DNA of 64,000 nucleotides from contig JABWDB010000068.1 in the NCBI GenBank assembly GCA_019614645.1, positions 1,116,001 to 1,180,000 of the forward strand, read 5' to 3'. The stretch is from Stratiolaelaps scimitus. Its lineage: Eukaryota; Arthropoda; Arachnida; Mesostigmata; Laelapidae. The notes below the pieces were generated by a model. The model saw only the letters and a list, made by a program, of their open reading frames with translations, did no database searches and was not told the DNA's origin. Below, piece by piece: positions 34,176-47,112 of this stretch. Position 1 is the first letter of the stretch, and each line of letters begins with the position of its first letter. Made by a program: the position numbers and the translations under genes.

Positions 34176-35625
34176 TGATCCTGGTCAGCCCAACTGCACT
34201 GGATCGGCTCATTTTAATGGAAATATGAACGGTTCTAGTGGGGTCCGTGCGTTTGAAGAAAAAGTTCCTCCAATCTCAAAACAAAAGGAGATGGCGGCAA
34301 AAAATCTGTGAACATGACGGAACATAGGTTTTTGGTTAAAATTGCTTGTTTTAGTAAATATTTTGCGTCTGAAATTTACTCGATATTTGCTACGGGGTTA
34401 TGCATTAACCCAAGATATTATAATTTGATGTTCTAGTCATCCAGCTTGTGTAATATATATATGAAGGTTACAACTTCATGGGCAGGTGCTGCCCGGAGCA
34501 GCACGCTTGCTTGCGCGACCACCACCATCTCTATAACGATCGATCTATCGATCGGGGCCATGCGGTTAATGACAGACAATCTCGGAACAGTGGCAGTGAT
34601 TCGATGCATTGAAACCGAATGGAGTGAATCGCGAGTCCAGTCGAAGGGGAGCGTATCCGTCCAAACAGTTCAGGTTTATTATCGAGTAATAATAATAACA
34701 ATAATGGAAGATTAGCTACATTGCGCTGAGTGCGAGGATCGACTTGTGAGCTCCAACGCTCGGGTCGTCAAGCTTTTCACGAGCACGTCACAACTGCTCC
34801 GGGGTCACCGTCAGAGACAGCAGCAGCAGTAGCATGCCATAGTATACGCCCAGAAGGAGCGTGCTGCTCTCATCAGTCGGAGTAGTTTATCTTGAGTTTC
34901 GGGGTCATTACAGCTGTTTGTCTTTGTGTTTATCGACGTTTCTCCAAACGATGCTAGCGCTCACGCGATGAGTAATGATTAAATGGTACGTCGGCTTTGA
35001 TAACGACGTTGTGTCCGTTGAGACTGCAAGAGACAATCAACATTATGGTTAATTGATTTGAGAGTTACCCATGGCTCTCGTGTCTTGCAGGTACATCTGC
35101 GAATATGAACACGCACATGAATTGTGCTGAAAACTGGCTCTGGAACTTAGCAACGACATTTACGGCCGGACAATTTCATGGGATATATGTGTGAATGGTA
35201 ACCGTAGCTATTTTGATTTAACAAACATCTTCACTGATTTAATTTCTAACTGAATTACATATAATGACTCAATCGGCCGTATCCGTTACGGGTTTGGCGG
35301 CTCTGCCACTTTAACGACTGTCCTCGTGTATATGCTCGGCTCACTGTATTTAAGAGTATTTAAGAAAAGTTGTGGCTTCCCTTTAATACACCAAACTCGA
35401 TGCAGCCGTCGAAGATCCTATAATCCGTGTTTCCCCCGTTTGTTTCGGTGTCACCACCGAGTCGGTAGCGCCTGTGTCCTCTCAATAGGATGCCGTTGAA
35501 ACCTTAGAACGCCGACGATCCCAGGCATCCAGCGTATCCTCAAAATAGGTTGCCCTTGTCAATGACAAACGGTGGATATCGCCCCATTGTAGGTAATCCC
35601 TCGGAAGATAGGTCGCTTTTCTCCG
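34176..35625. other. intergenic, no gene assigned
   Basis: AT-rich with short open frames. A minus-strand stretch at about 34790-34880 reads a hydrophobic run (LLLGVYYGMLLLLLSLTV) ending in TGA and could be a stray exon or signal-like segment, but it has no clear splice site. Nothing else is recognised. Confidence 0.4.
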
Positions 35626-35763
35626 TCAACGAACCCCCGCCTCACTAGCTTGCTTCAACAGCAGTTGGGTCAAATCGCTGTGCTCAGTGTTCTCTGGAAA
35701 TGTCTTCATGTTCATGACGATGAGCACGGCAAGTGATTCCTGTTCCTTCTTGTGATCCTTTGG
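35626..35763 (-). CDS. possible terminal exon of an unrecognised gene
   Basis: A TCTCAG acceptor precedes 45 codons of clean coding sequence (DHKKEQESLAVLIVMNMK, then HSDLTQLLLKQASEAG) and a TGA at 35628-35626. Charge pattern and codon use look real. I do not recognise the product. Candidate upstream material (36660-36861, minus, ending FW before a GTGAGT donor) is in phase 1 and cannot join directly, so at least one more exon would be needed. Confidence 0.3.
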   Translation of the reverse strand, partial: PKDHKKEQESLAVLIVMNMKTFPENTEHSDLTQLLLKQASEAGVR

Positions 35764-37494
35764 CTGAGACGAGAAACGATAAAACGCGATCGATTGAACA
35801 TAACGATAATGTTAACTGAGAGAACTCGAATTAAAAAAAAATCATTATATTTCACCTGAAACATTTCCTACGGAGCTTGCTCTTTGAAGAATGGGAAATT
35901 CATCGAGTGCGCAATGCTCACCAGCGACTCGCTAGATTGCTAACGCGTCGCAAGCTATCTACTATAACGTTAACCCAGGCCTATACGAGCTCGGCGAGGA
36001 TGGGCCCGATTAAGACAGACGTTGTTGCATTTAGGCTGCCGACAATGGCCCGCTCAACGTTACACTGGTAATTCGATAGATCTCTTTAGGGTTTTAGTGG
36101 CTAGATCATATGCGTGGGTACTGGGATTTGAACATCAGCTTGTTAGTATACTATTTTTGTGTTTTGCTAGTTTGCTTTATTATGGGATGATGATGATAAT
36201 GATTAACATTCTCATTATTATTAATGACCACCGGTCTACGTGGTATTTTCGAATCGTCCGCACTTTCTTATGGTTCCTCGTCATATTGGCAATGTGTGAT
36301 ATTATTTGAGTGTGTGCAATCTACCCTCTACTGCCCTGTCCAATGAATGTATCGTTTGTCTCTTGTGTCAGACCCATTTTAGGCGCATTTTAACGACACC
36401 TCTTTGCACGGCAATTTATTTATCAGAGTAGATTTTATGCCAACACGATACAAAATTAAAAACGAGTTACCTCTTGATAAAGTGAAAGTCTGCTATGCAT
36501 AGATACATATTGAAAAACGACCAGTAGAATATGTGTAACGTCTCAACGCTTCTCAGCGGAATTATATAATATATCTTTTATTTCACATAATTCTATTGTC
36601 ACTGTTTCTCTAATCGGTCAACTTCAACGACGACTAACAAAGCGTCATTTACCCCCTGACTTCACGTCTGTCCATAACGAACACCTCAACGTAAAACTCA
36701 CCCCAAAACGAGATGGCCCCTTTAGCCGTTCGTTCATAATGGCACCAATTCTTCTTCCGCGAAGTGCCATAGTGACCCTGTGGCACAACGCCTACGTTCG
36801 TGTTACAGGAGCTCCTCGGCCGAGCGCTGTCGATGCCGCTAATCGTAATCGAACTCATCAACGGGGGGCCGCTTTGCTCTGGCGTGACGTAGCTGCGTGC
36901 ATATCTATTGCCGATCGCGAAACGGGATAGCCGTCAGCAGCGACGACGGTCAGAATCATCAGCCCCTGATGGCACCGGGTGGCGGTTGCCGGCGGCGCTG
37001 CTTGCCGTGTGACGGTGACGTCGTTGGTCTTTTCGGACGGCTGGTAACAGTCTCGTGGTGAAGCTCGCGCGGCCTTCATTTCAATCAAGTGCACTCTTTC
37101 CTCGATACAGATGCTGCTATAAAACAGTGAGGGCATCTGGTGGACGCCTCGTTCGAAGCGAGAATCGGCAGAGCTTCGATCAAAGCACCTCATCTGACCT
37201 CAGTTTCTCGTGCGTATTCACTGCTGGCACACGCTCCCGATACAAACGGCAGAGTGCATAGCTTCCGGCGTTCGTCGGCTCTTCGACGTCGTGCCCGGGA
37301 TCGGTTTTTATCAAGAGCACACCGACGATCACGCAGCTTCCGTTGCGCACTTCGACGCCTACGCGAGGTGGATTAACGCAAAATTCTCACAGACTCCTTC
37401 TTGACCGCGCTTATCACGAAAGGTGAGAAGCGTATTGCCTTGATGGCATTGTTCATTTTTGTGCCAGTTTGATATGAATATATATATATATATA
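35764..37494. other. intergenic or intronic, no gene assigned
   Basis: Open frames on both strands near 36650-37400 are GC-richer than their surroundings. The minus-strand frame 36649-36861 contains GHYGTSRKKNWCHYER and ends at a good GTGAGT donor, so it may be an exon, but no family is recognised. The rest is AT-rich with simple repeats. Confidence 0.35.
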
Positions 37495-38215
37495 TTGGGT
37501 TGGTCAAAAAGTTTGTGCAATTTTTTGACACTAAAATGAGAAGCCAGTTTTCTAAGCCATTATGAAAATTTATTGAATCATGTATTTTCTCTCCACTCTG
37601 TTGAATCAGCCCATTTGCCCAACGGTTGGGCAGATCAAGAACGCCCTTCTCTCAGAACAGTTTTCTCTCTCTCTTTCAAAATCTAATCAAGGTGAGTTTT
37701 GACGCCATCTATGTCTTCGAACTTTTTGCCATTGAGGGAATTTTAAAGCGAGCAAACACTGTGAAAATTTGAAGGTGCGAGGTCTGTACTGTACACGGCG
37801 GATGTGGCAAAACATTAGTAGAAAATCTCTGCACAATTTTTCATCGAGTGCGCAAAGATGTATGAGGCGTCTGACACCATCATGGTGGACAGACATCCCC
37901 TACCTGTTTGTCACTTTTGGCCGGTTGAGGGCGATAGCTTCCCTCAAACGGTCCAATTTATCACTGCATTTGGCAGCAGTGATGGTCTCGTTTTCCGGAA
38001 GAAGTTCGTGGTACAGCACTCCTTTATGATCCCATTAAATACAGAGCATCATTTTTTCTCGTGTGAAGTCCGGCCTTGGCTACAACAACTTGGGAATGAC
38101 TACCCCTTGATCCCCAGGGGGTCTCTTGTGCTTCACGTTAGTGTAAACTATACACGTTCCATCCATCGAAACCAGAAATGTTCTTGAACCTTTAAATCCT
38201 TGGGAAATTGATAAT
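37495..38215 (-). mobile_element. mariner remnant of a second subfamily
   Basis: A terminal repeat TTGGGTTGGTCAAAAAGTTT starts right after a (TA)n tract (TA at 37493-37494). On the minus strand the transposase core is readable: MLCI then a stop then WDHKGVLYHELLPENETI near 38010-38065, LDRLREAIALNRPKV, and VHHDG in place of the usual HHDNARPH. The C-terminal part needs a frame change and has an internal stop. The far inverted repeat is missing. The terminal repeat differs from that of the 6462-7406 element, so it is another subfamily. Confidence 0.85.
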
Positions 38216-40584
38216 AGGCCGTGTGTGTGTGTAAGGTGGCGATCGAATCGATGGTGTTGAGCCAACAGAGAATAGGCGCGACTGCTTCATTTTTGTCGGA
38301 GGGCAAAATCAGTCATTGAGTTACTTACTTCGAAGTTAGATTCAATATTGACAATAACTTCCCCGTTCATGACTTGCATTGAAACATTTTCGATATCCCT
38401 GGAGCTTTAGAGCAGGGTAGCAATGTGTCTTGATGTTCCCGAAGCTTTCCCGACTGGCACGAATCGGAGCCATTGTCCACGTCAAATCAGAACAGTGTAA
38501 TCTGGTGTAGCTCGAAAACCGAACGACCAATGATATAGTGAAATTATAATTCATTTAGCCTTCGCTTACGTCGTGGAAAGCAGACGTCTCAGTTGTATGT
38601 GCCCAATAGATATATATATATATATATATCTAATGAATCTGTGTCCAATATTTTTTATATACCAATGTTTCAGTCTCTCCATTGAGAACAAGTGTCGTCC
38701 ACATGTACATTAACTCACGTGCTGACTGAATGATATATTTATCCAAACGAATTCAATCATTAATCACACACATGTTCAACTAAAACCATGACTCTTCTCT
38801 TGGTTATCAGCGGCTTATAGCTGTCTGTAGCCATCTCCCTGCCTGAGCTTCTAGAACACAAATAACCAATTCGCAGAAAATAGACTCGCCTCCACCCAAT
38901 CATTGTGAGCTTTCATTTTTAAGCTTTTGTGGGTATCTAAAGTGAAATGTTCGGACTAACTCGCAGCCAACAACATTTACCGATGTCCATTATGCAACTG
39001 CCTTCGGCCTGAGGCTTCATAAGACGGACCCTTTTGTGGACATCTAATGTCTTTCAACTTCCAATTTGCCTACGAGGTTATTATTATATCTGATACTGAT
39101 GTGCTTATCAGCTCGAGGACAGGCTGACGCTCATACAGACGTCATTCAACGCTAACAGTGTACGCGTTTCGAAATCAGCATGTCGCAATCAATCAATTGA
39201 ATACTCTCTTCGTATTTGTGCGATACGCTAGTTAACGGCGACATTTTAGATTTAAACAGAGTTCTCTGAGATCGTCACATCCTAGAAAAATCTAGGTTAA
39301 TAGGCCGATTAATCCCGGTTACGGGTAGCTAACGAACACACTGCTAATGGTCCTAGTCCGGTGGACTGATTAGCCGAATAGGTTCGGTCGTTCACTGACG
39401 CCACAAACTCGCTCAGTAACAAGAATCACGCGAGAAACGACCATAAATATCCAACCTACCAATGAAACTTACGTCTTATCGTTACGTCTAGCAATAGGAT
39501 GTTGAGGCCACGTTTTGAAAACGTGTCTACCATGACCACAAGTGATCATGCAGCGGACAAAACAAGGAGTTACAAATTCGTGGTGCTCCTTGAGTTCGTA
39601 GTCACATGCGAGTAATTATTCTAATAATAATAATAATAATAATGAGAACAATGTGACGCGCTGATCTCATCGAGGAATCCCTCGTTTCCCGCAGTTTGAA
39701 TGTACAACGGTAACCAACGTCAGCCGTTCCTCGATCGAGTGAGCTGAATTTGTGTCAATCAGCCGAATAAGTAAGGTCCACAGTTCGCACAGAAGGCGAG
39801 CAGGTTGGCACTCGCTCAATGGACAGCCTGATATAATGACCCTGTCCCGAATGTTAGCTGTGCTGTCTCACGCATCGATCACAGAGATCTTTAAATGGAG
39901 CCGTCGTTCTCCGAACGACAAAGTTGGAGATTTCTCCCAACGGCCTTCTCGAGGTTAGGCGAACTCTCTCGCTCTCGGGAGCGAATCTCAGAACAGCGAT
40001 TCCCCCCTATAGAGGACCCGATGCAGATCAGTGGATATAGGCCGTGCGTACGGGGGTGGCACGTTGAACTCCGTTTAACTCGAATGTGTCCAGCTGCCAA
40101 GGTGGAGAGGTTACTCTCTCGGCCCAACCTATCACGGAGGTCAGTTGCGTACAGTTGTGATCGAGGGCAGACGAAGCTTATACGTCCAGCGTCGGACCCC
40201 ACCACTCATCATAAGGCCAGATGAAAGCTCGCTTGCGCAGTGGCAAGATGACATCCAATTCGATGTACGGATTCTTTCGCATTGATGACTATCTCAACAA
40301 TGTCCTCGATAAGCGTGAGTTTAGCGGATTAAGCCCGCTTTTAGGAGATTATGTATCTGCGATAATAGGTCATCGAATTCAGACGATCCTGAATTGGATC
40401 GCACGTCGAGTTAGCCGCGAGTTTAATTCAACCAGTCGTGGCCAGCAAGCCTGAGGCATATATGTGCATTCAAGAGCAAAACGTGGCGTGCATCCACTGA
40501 TTACTGTTAGTAGGATGCACGGCATGTTTTCCTCTTGAACTTTATAATCATTGCTTTTTAATATACGTATATATATATTTTTTT
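38216..40584. other. intergenic, no gene assigned
   Basis: (TA)n at about 38610-38630 and (AAT)n near 39625. A plus-strand stretch 40221-40316 reads a coding-like peptide (MTSNSMYGFFRIDDYLNNVL) before a GTGAGT donor, and overlapping ORFs of about 105 codons lie on both strands at 39891-40224. None is recognised or spliced to anything visible. Confidence 0.35.
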
Positions 40585-40620
40585 TAATATATTTATATAT
40601 ATATATATATAAATATATTA
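40585..40620. repeat. 36-bp perfect AT palindrome
   Basis: TAATATATTT, then (AT)8, then AAATATATTA: each half is the reverse complement of the other, so the strand can fold into a hairpin or cruciform. Confidence 0.9.
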
Positions 40621-40895
40621 GTAGTTATTGGCTAGAACAACCAGAAGTGTTTGGTGGTGTAATTGTCACGTGTTCGTGTATTCAGGTATTGAAATATCAA
40701 GTGTTTCAGTTGAATCTCATTCGCAGTGGACTTTCCGCTTTATTTTTTTCTAAAAACGGTTTGGTGTGCAGAAACTCTTCCGAGGTCTGCCGCATCAAGT
40801 CTGCCAAGCTGGTCTCCCGACGAAACGCTGTCCAACTATTTAAGGCATCGAAATGGTGGATCGTTATATGTTATCACTGAGACAACATTGGCAAG

Positions 40896-40980
40896 ACGTG
40901 TTTCTTACGAAAACGAAAGTCAGTTGTGCCGATTTGTTTAGCAAAGCTGACAAGTGAATCTCGTTCCGTAAGAAACACGT
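40896..40980. repeat. 14-bp inverted repeat with a 57-bp loop
   Basis: ACGTGTTTCTTACG at 40896-40909 is perfectly complementary to CGTAAGAAACACGT at 40967-40980. No transposase lies between them. It may be a small stem or the trace of a MITE. Confidence 0.6.
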
Positions 40981-43678
40981 TCAACACGCTTCCGAAATTG
41001 TATTTGGTCAAAGATCCGAGATCGGTTCACGTCCTTTGAGGCCATATACCCTTATATTACAGGAGCGTGAAAGGTGCTGAACACGCTGTTTATTTTCATG
41101 AATTTATCACGGGATATGTTCAGGCATGGTTTAGCTCAAGGAAGCTTCTCAGCGTGCGAGTTCTCTACGGGGTCTGTAACGATACATTGAGAGCGTCCCC
41201 GGCAGGCCGAGAAACAAGAGCTGCCATTGGGCTTTGTTTTGACAAGCACCTGTCTGTCCGCCCGTACGGATCGAACTGCGAACGGAGAAAATCTACAGGC
41301 TTCATCAGATACACAGGCTCTATTCGATGTCATTGTTCCGTAGTAAAATTCATATATATATATATATATATAAAAAAGAATAAAATGTGAAGTGTAAAAA
41401 TCCATCCACCATCTGGATTGGTGGACATTCAGAACCATCAGTCGCATTGTACTTCCCGCTTTTGTTGCCAATCGACAACTCGCATCATGACCGGTATCAT
41501 TTTCCAGCTGGGCTGCTGGTGTCGGCGGAAAAAGACAGTTACAACCAGCAAGCAGCAGCACAAGTAACAGAGACATGCAACAGAATTGACATGAGCGAAC
41601 CCCTCTTGTCGCTGTACTGCTTATGCGGGCCGTGCGATTTTACCACTGATCAGAAACGGGCGGCATGAGATGCTGAGCTCGAACGTGGACATTGAATGTG
41701 ATACAAGTCATCATCATTATGTTTGCGGACAGATTATCCGACGCCAATCAGATCTCAGTCGGATTCGTCGGCGATTATCGATATGCCTGGCGATCATCAA
41801 CGGCAGATTGGCAACGGGCGAAAATCTTCTTGTTGGATTCTCGCCGTCAGTCGTGCAGTGGAAAATTATAGTATTGTGTTAATTATAATAATAATAATAA
41901 TAATGATGACCAAAAAAACAACAATGGTAGAAATGCAACACTTGCTCGTTTTTTTCTTACGGCCATTTCTTCTTAGCCGCGGACAAATGAATGTGTCATG
42001 ATTTGATACTTTGATTCATTTGGCGTATCCACAGATGACAAATGGTAAAAAAAGATCTCGTCTTATGTATATTGTAATAGCAAACACAGAAAGAAATTGC
42101 ATTTTCACAGATGGGTGAGTTTAGCCGATTCTTTTGTGGTAAGAAAAAGAGGATTTGATTGGAGTTAGACAATCTACGTCCATGCATTCTCTGCTGAATC
42201 TAATGATAGTTATTAGATCCCATTAGATCTCAGTGTCTCGGTAGTGGGTTTGGGCGCCGGACTTAGAACTTCGTGAGTCCTGAAATTTGACATCCAGCAG
42301 CCATGATATGAACTCACGATTTGGTGGTCTGTTTTCAACCGATCTGATTCGCCTCGCCGAGCCAAAAGCACTAATGCCCATTGCATGTAGACGTGGAACG
42401 GTTCCTGAGAGGTTTCAAGGTAGAATGTAAAATAAAATATAATTGTTAGCGATTATATTTTATTTTTATATTTTATATATAAATTAGTATTATTTTTTAT
42501 ACTTCATTTTATTTTTTACATCCAGCTTTCGATGTTCCTCGCCTGGGTGCGATTTAAGAACCGCCACCTCAAGCGCCACCATCCGACGCAAACACGTCTC
42601 ATGTAGCTTGTGTGAGCCACAGCAAAGTCGTGAACTGAAATAATCAATTAGTCTAATAATAGTGTAATGACATATATCTTCTAATGTCATCAAGTTTCTC
42701 CAGGTACAGGTTTTATATTGTCCAGCTAGCTCCCATATTCAATCGAGTCCCCGGGGAGGGCCTGATGGTGCATTTCGTGAGCTCCTTTCAATCGGGGAAG
42801 ACATCTAGTTCTACGTAGTGGGGAGCGATCCCCACTGTTGCACTTTTTCATTTAAAGGGGTTATCCGCCTTATGAAGCTGTAACGCCGAAAGCAGTTGCA
42901 CCGTCGACGCTAAATGTACGCCAGGCGTCGGCCCGGAACATTTACTGCACCCATATCCGTGGGAGTTCGCTTTTGTTTTCGTAGTATGATGAAGGGTAGC
43001 GACATGCGTTGCACATCCACATTATTACCACCTTGTTGCTGTTGCAATGGCACAAGTCGTATGGAGCGGATAGTATCTGCATTGTGTGTGCGACCCGATT
43101 GATGACGTGTGCATGCGGAGACCTGAATTGAATGACCACCTAAACGATACGATGATCATTGAACAAAAGAAAAAATTTTACTGTGTATTTCTGTTCCATG
43201 AAGCCCCATTCATACGTACTTTCCACGACGACGACTACTTCGTATGGTCTCTATATATACTCCAGACATTTTGATTGCTACGCTAAACCTCGACAGCTTC
43301 CGGCGCACGACGGTCAGTTGTTCATTGTCAAGGAACCTAACCAACGGCCAGGAGGCAGGGAGCCCAAATAGCAAGCAAGCTTCCGCGCATCTACAACGGG
43401 ACGAGAAACATTGTGACGTGTATCGCTTAGCACTGGCCATTTCGCTCGAGGACGAACGCGTCCACGAAAGCCTCCACCGCCATAGAGACATGCTGGATTC
43501 GCCCAGTATAGGCGCCCCAACTTGAAACGGGGTTCAACTCCATGAAGGCCATATATATATATATTTACTTTTCTGTCTATGAGGCGCGTCGTATTTACTT
43601 TTCATCAGAGGCGCGTCGTGTGTTCAGTGCAGCTGGGCGCAGGGGGTTCCGTTATTTACACAATTATTCCCATAACTA
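40981..43678. other. intergenic, repeats only
   Basis: (AT)n near 41347-41372, (AAT)n near 41886, an AT-rich stretch 42420-42520, and a SINE-B fragment at 42853-42945. ORFs of about 93 codons overlap on both strands at 43210-43525; the plus-strand one contains RLALAISLEDERVHESLH but has no further support. Confidence 0.4.
42853..42945 (+). repeat. SINE-B body fragment
   Basis: It reads TTTAAAGGGGTTATCCGC, CTTATGAAGC, CGAAAGCAGTTGCACCGTCG, CGCTAAATGTACGCC. It bridges the head-proximal body of 46955-47112 and the body of 28745-28965, which shows that these belong to one family. Confidence 0.6.
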
Positions 43679-45251
43679 CAGTGGTGTGAATAAAGTTAAC
43701 GCACCCCTATATTTCAACAAATCGTAACAAAGAATACACATTTGAGGCATTTATTCTGTGTCAGATTAATGTACATGTCAAATAACATACATACGACAAA
43801 GAACAGCGCATATGACATCGCATGCAATCTGCTACAGCAAAATGTGTCATATTTCCGTGGCGAAAAATGATAACGCACCCTCAGTTATCGAGTGTTTTCG
43901 CTGAATTAGTTCTTGTTTTCTTGTGCTAATCAGTACCGTGTGGACTCACCCTTGCTAATTATAACGTCAAAGACTCGGTTTGGCATACTATCAACGAAAT
44001 TTAGCAGGATCCGGTTGCTGACATCTCCCCAGGCCTCCAACAACGCCTTTTTTAGTGTTTCCACGGATGTATACTGTCGATTCGACGCGTATACTCTTCG
44101 GATAAGAATGCCCTAGAGGTTCTCCATCGGGTTGAGCTAAGAAGAACATGCTAGCCACTCTAGGGTACCAATGTCATGCCGTCTTAACCGCGCATGTGTA
44201 CTAGCGCTGACGTGAATTGAAGCGTTATCTTGTTAGAAAACAATTGGAAGTAGGTGAAATCTGCTACTAAATGGTAGTAGGTTGTTGGTCAACATCTGCT
44301 GATAGTCCTCGCTATTCATTTGAGATGAGATGAAAGTGAATCCAAGTTTGCAAAGCTTCCCAACCCATAAAGCACTCTCCGCCGAACATGTGCTTCGAGA
44401 GTACCGCGACTCTCTACGTACATCATGCCAGTAACCGTTAAATCAATCTAGCCCATCCAAATTTAACTTCTTCTCGTCACTGAAGACGATTTGAAACAAC
44501 ATAGTACCTTTTAGATAGATGTGCACCCTCAGGACACTATTTAAAAAACGTTGCCCCAATATTCATCAATGTCCAGTCTCCGTCCATTTTGTTGCGGGCG
44601 AAGTTTAGTTGGGCAATCATATGGCGTTGTTGAAGACGAGGTGTTGTTCTCATTTGCGCCCGTATGATATGCGGATAACGCTTAATTGTATTTAAAACTG
44701 TTGATCTATGAACCTGAAGGGTTAACCCTTGCCTGATTGCTTCACAACTTATGGTCGAATTCGAGGCCAATCTACAGATATGCATGACAGTTCGCTGCCT
44801 GTTCTTTCGTGGACGTCCTTTAGACTTATTAGTACCATATTTCGATGGACTGCGTCAATAATTTTGCACTACGTGACGATTTTTGCCAATTTCTCTGGCA
44901 ATTGCAGTCTGGGTCTTTCCTGCACGGTGTAAAGCGGTAATAACTGCTTTCTCTGCATCAGTAAGGCTCGAAGCGCGTCCCATGACTGCAGTACTGCTTG
45001 AATGCTCAACACAAACTGGATTAATTCAGCGAAAACACTCGATAACTGAGGGTGCGTTATCATTTTTCGCCACGGAAATATGACACATTTTGCTGTAGCA
45101 GATTGCATGCGATGTCATATGCGCTGTTCTTTGTCGTATGTATGTTATTTGACATGTACATTAATCTGACACAGAATAAATGCCTCAAATGTGTATTCTT
45201 TGTTACGATTTGTTGAAATATAGGGGTGCGTTAACTTTATTCACACCACTG
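43679..45251 (-). mobile_element. Tc3-like DNA transposon, copy 2 (inactive, inverted relative to copy 1)
   Basis: Both ends read CAGTGGTGTGAATAAA inward and abut TA (43677-43678 and 45252-45253). It is 1573 bp with inverted repeats of about 230 bp. The transposase runs on the minus strand. The two ends share variant blocks (GTTAACGCACCC and GATAACGCACCC) that differ from the matching blocks in both ends of copy 1. Confidence 0.9.
43920..45000 (-). pseudogene. Tc3-like transposase remnant, copy 2
   Basis: On the minus strand: helix-turn-helix piece LTDAEKAVITALHRAGKT with TAIAREIGKNRHVVQNY ending in a stop, then GRPRKNRQRTVMHICRLA to NFARNKMDG (44785-44580). After that the frame breaks. The Asp-containing DEKK block and the downstream core are interrupted, as in copy 1. 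Confidence 0.8.
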
Positions 45252-45791
45252 TATTGTTGTTATAATTTCATCTCTAGTCCTTTTCGTTGTTCCAAATTGT
45301 TAGTCTCTTCGTTCCATTGCTTAAGTGAATCAATGAGACCGAGTCATTGTCTTTCATAGATCGGTAGGCACTTCTCGAGTAGGTCACAACGTATCCATGG
45401 CAACGTGCTCATGAAACTCCTCCACCAATTATGTAGCAGTTGCAAATGTGGAACGCTGCTGCAAAGCAGAAGATGCACATCTGCTTCGCTTGCAATTCGC
45501 CGTCTTTAGCTTCTACTATGGGCCTAGGGTATCTAGGTGTAATTATCTATGCGATTTGTTTGCGGCACCTTCATCGAAATCAATAGACTCAACAAACATG
45601 TCTCAATGTACGAAGGTGGACAATCGATTGCTCCAATCGACTTGAATTGAGAAGAGTATACGGCATAGTCTTTTGTATTCGAAAGTAGCTAAATTGACGA
45701 TTAACCTGCTTCGAACGATCGAAATGGATTCATCGTGAGACTCGGGACATTCATTCCTTACGTGAGACTCGGGAGATCAATGAAATGCTTA

Positions 45792-45792
45792 G

Positions 45793-45826
<34 letters not shown>
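45792..45826. repeat. (CT)n(CA)n compound microsatellite
   Basis: About ten CT units run directly into seven CA units. Confidence 0.9.
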
Positions 45827-45827
<1 letters not shown>

Positions 45828-46954
45828 TGAAGCACAACTGAATGCTTATCCTGAACGATTTCGGATTATTAAGCGAGGTGATACGATTGCTCGATGTTTT
45901 TTTTTATGTACAACCTGCCCGAATACAACAAGTATCCTGCAACGAGCAGCTTTAATAACGATTTTAGCCAGCGAAATCTGCTGTTCAAACAGTTCCCGAC
46001 CAGTTTTCCCATACACTGCAGAGCAGCCGAATATCGAATCAAATCCACCGTTGTCTATGCATGCACACATACATTTTGTGTGGCCTGCCTCCTTCCGGCG
46101 TCCCTTCGTATAATCTGATATGACAAATTGCTGGTTCGCTGAAACGCAACCGGTACCGCGCAGGAGGAAGGTTGTCAATTGGTCTTCGGTGAGCGGAGCG
46201 TCGGCCCAGCCCTCACCCATAGCATGGCCTTCACTTAAGTATAAAATTCACTCCGGTTACCACAAGCGGAACCTTGAGGGATCATCTCGTACTCGAACAC
46301 GAAGAAATCTGCTGGACGTTAGTGTGCACAGTCACTGGTGTGTTCGCAGTGCGTGTCCGATAGTGCATCGATAGAAAGTCTTCGCAAGACAGTGTATCCT
46401 CTGTGTTCTCGAAAGGTTGCTGCCCTTCGTTTGTCATATCTTAATACAACGCTTGCTATTAGATTTATGTCTAGATTATTATTCGATTGTATATATATAT
46501 ATATATACATATAGTATCTAGCTTAACGGGAATCGTATCGTCGATTGACCCCTATTCTAGAGAATCGCTCCTTTACAAGACCTGTGTGTGTGTGTGTGTG
46601 CGTGCTGTTGTTGCTTGACAACTGGGAATTGTGTGAATTTGTCTTGGTTCGCGTGTTGGTACCATCTGAGTTGATACGAAGTGAGAAGCAAGCCGATTCA
46701 TTAGTTACACGGTGCGATAAATACTGTAAAAAAAAACCAATACATTATTGAGCATTCGGGAAAGTGGCAAAATGGTCCAATCCGAGCTGAGGCTTGATGA
46801 AGTTGACGAAGAATTGCACCCACTCATTCGTTCCTACACTAGCCACATGAATATCAATTATAAATAGCACGCATATTTTAGTTAAATGTTGATTATTACA
46901 TGTGGAAAACACACGATTTAAAAATGCAGACTTTCCGGGCTCTGGCTCACAGCC

Positions 46955-47112
46955 TACATAACATCCATGGTAGTGCTTTTGGCATCGTTTCATAAGACGG
47001 ACAATCCCTTTAAATGTAAATGTGCTACGGTGGGAATCGAACCTGTGTGAGCGCCTACATCCGTCTACCTCCGAATACACGATCTAGCATTGGCCCGCTG
47101 ACCCAGACGGCT
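46955..47112 (-). mobile_element. SINE-B head and proximal body (tRNA-like)
   Basis: On the minus strand: GGGTCAGCGGGCCAATGC (A-box region), GGTTCGATTCCC (B box), then ACATTTAAAGGGATTGTCCG, CTTATGAAACGATGCC and AAAGCACTACC. The body matches 42853-42945. Similar B-box segments, too diverged to assign, occur near 22345 and 9190 on the minus strand. Confidence 0.6.
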
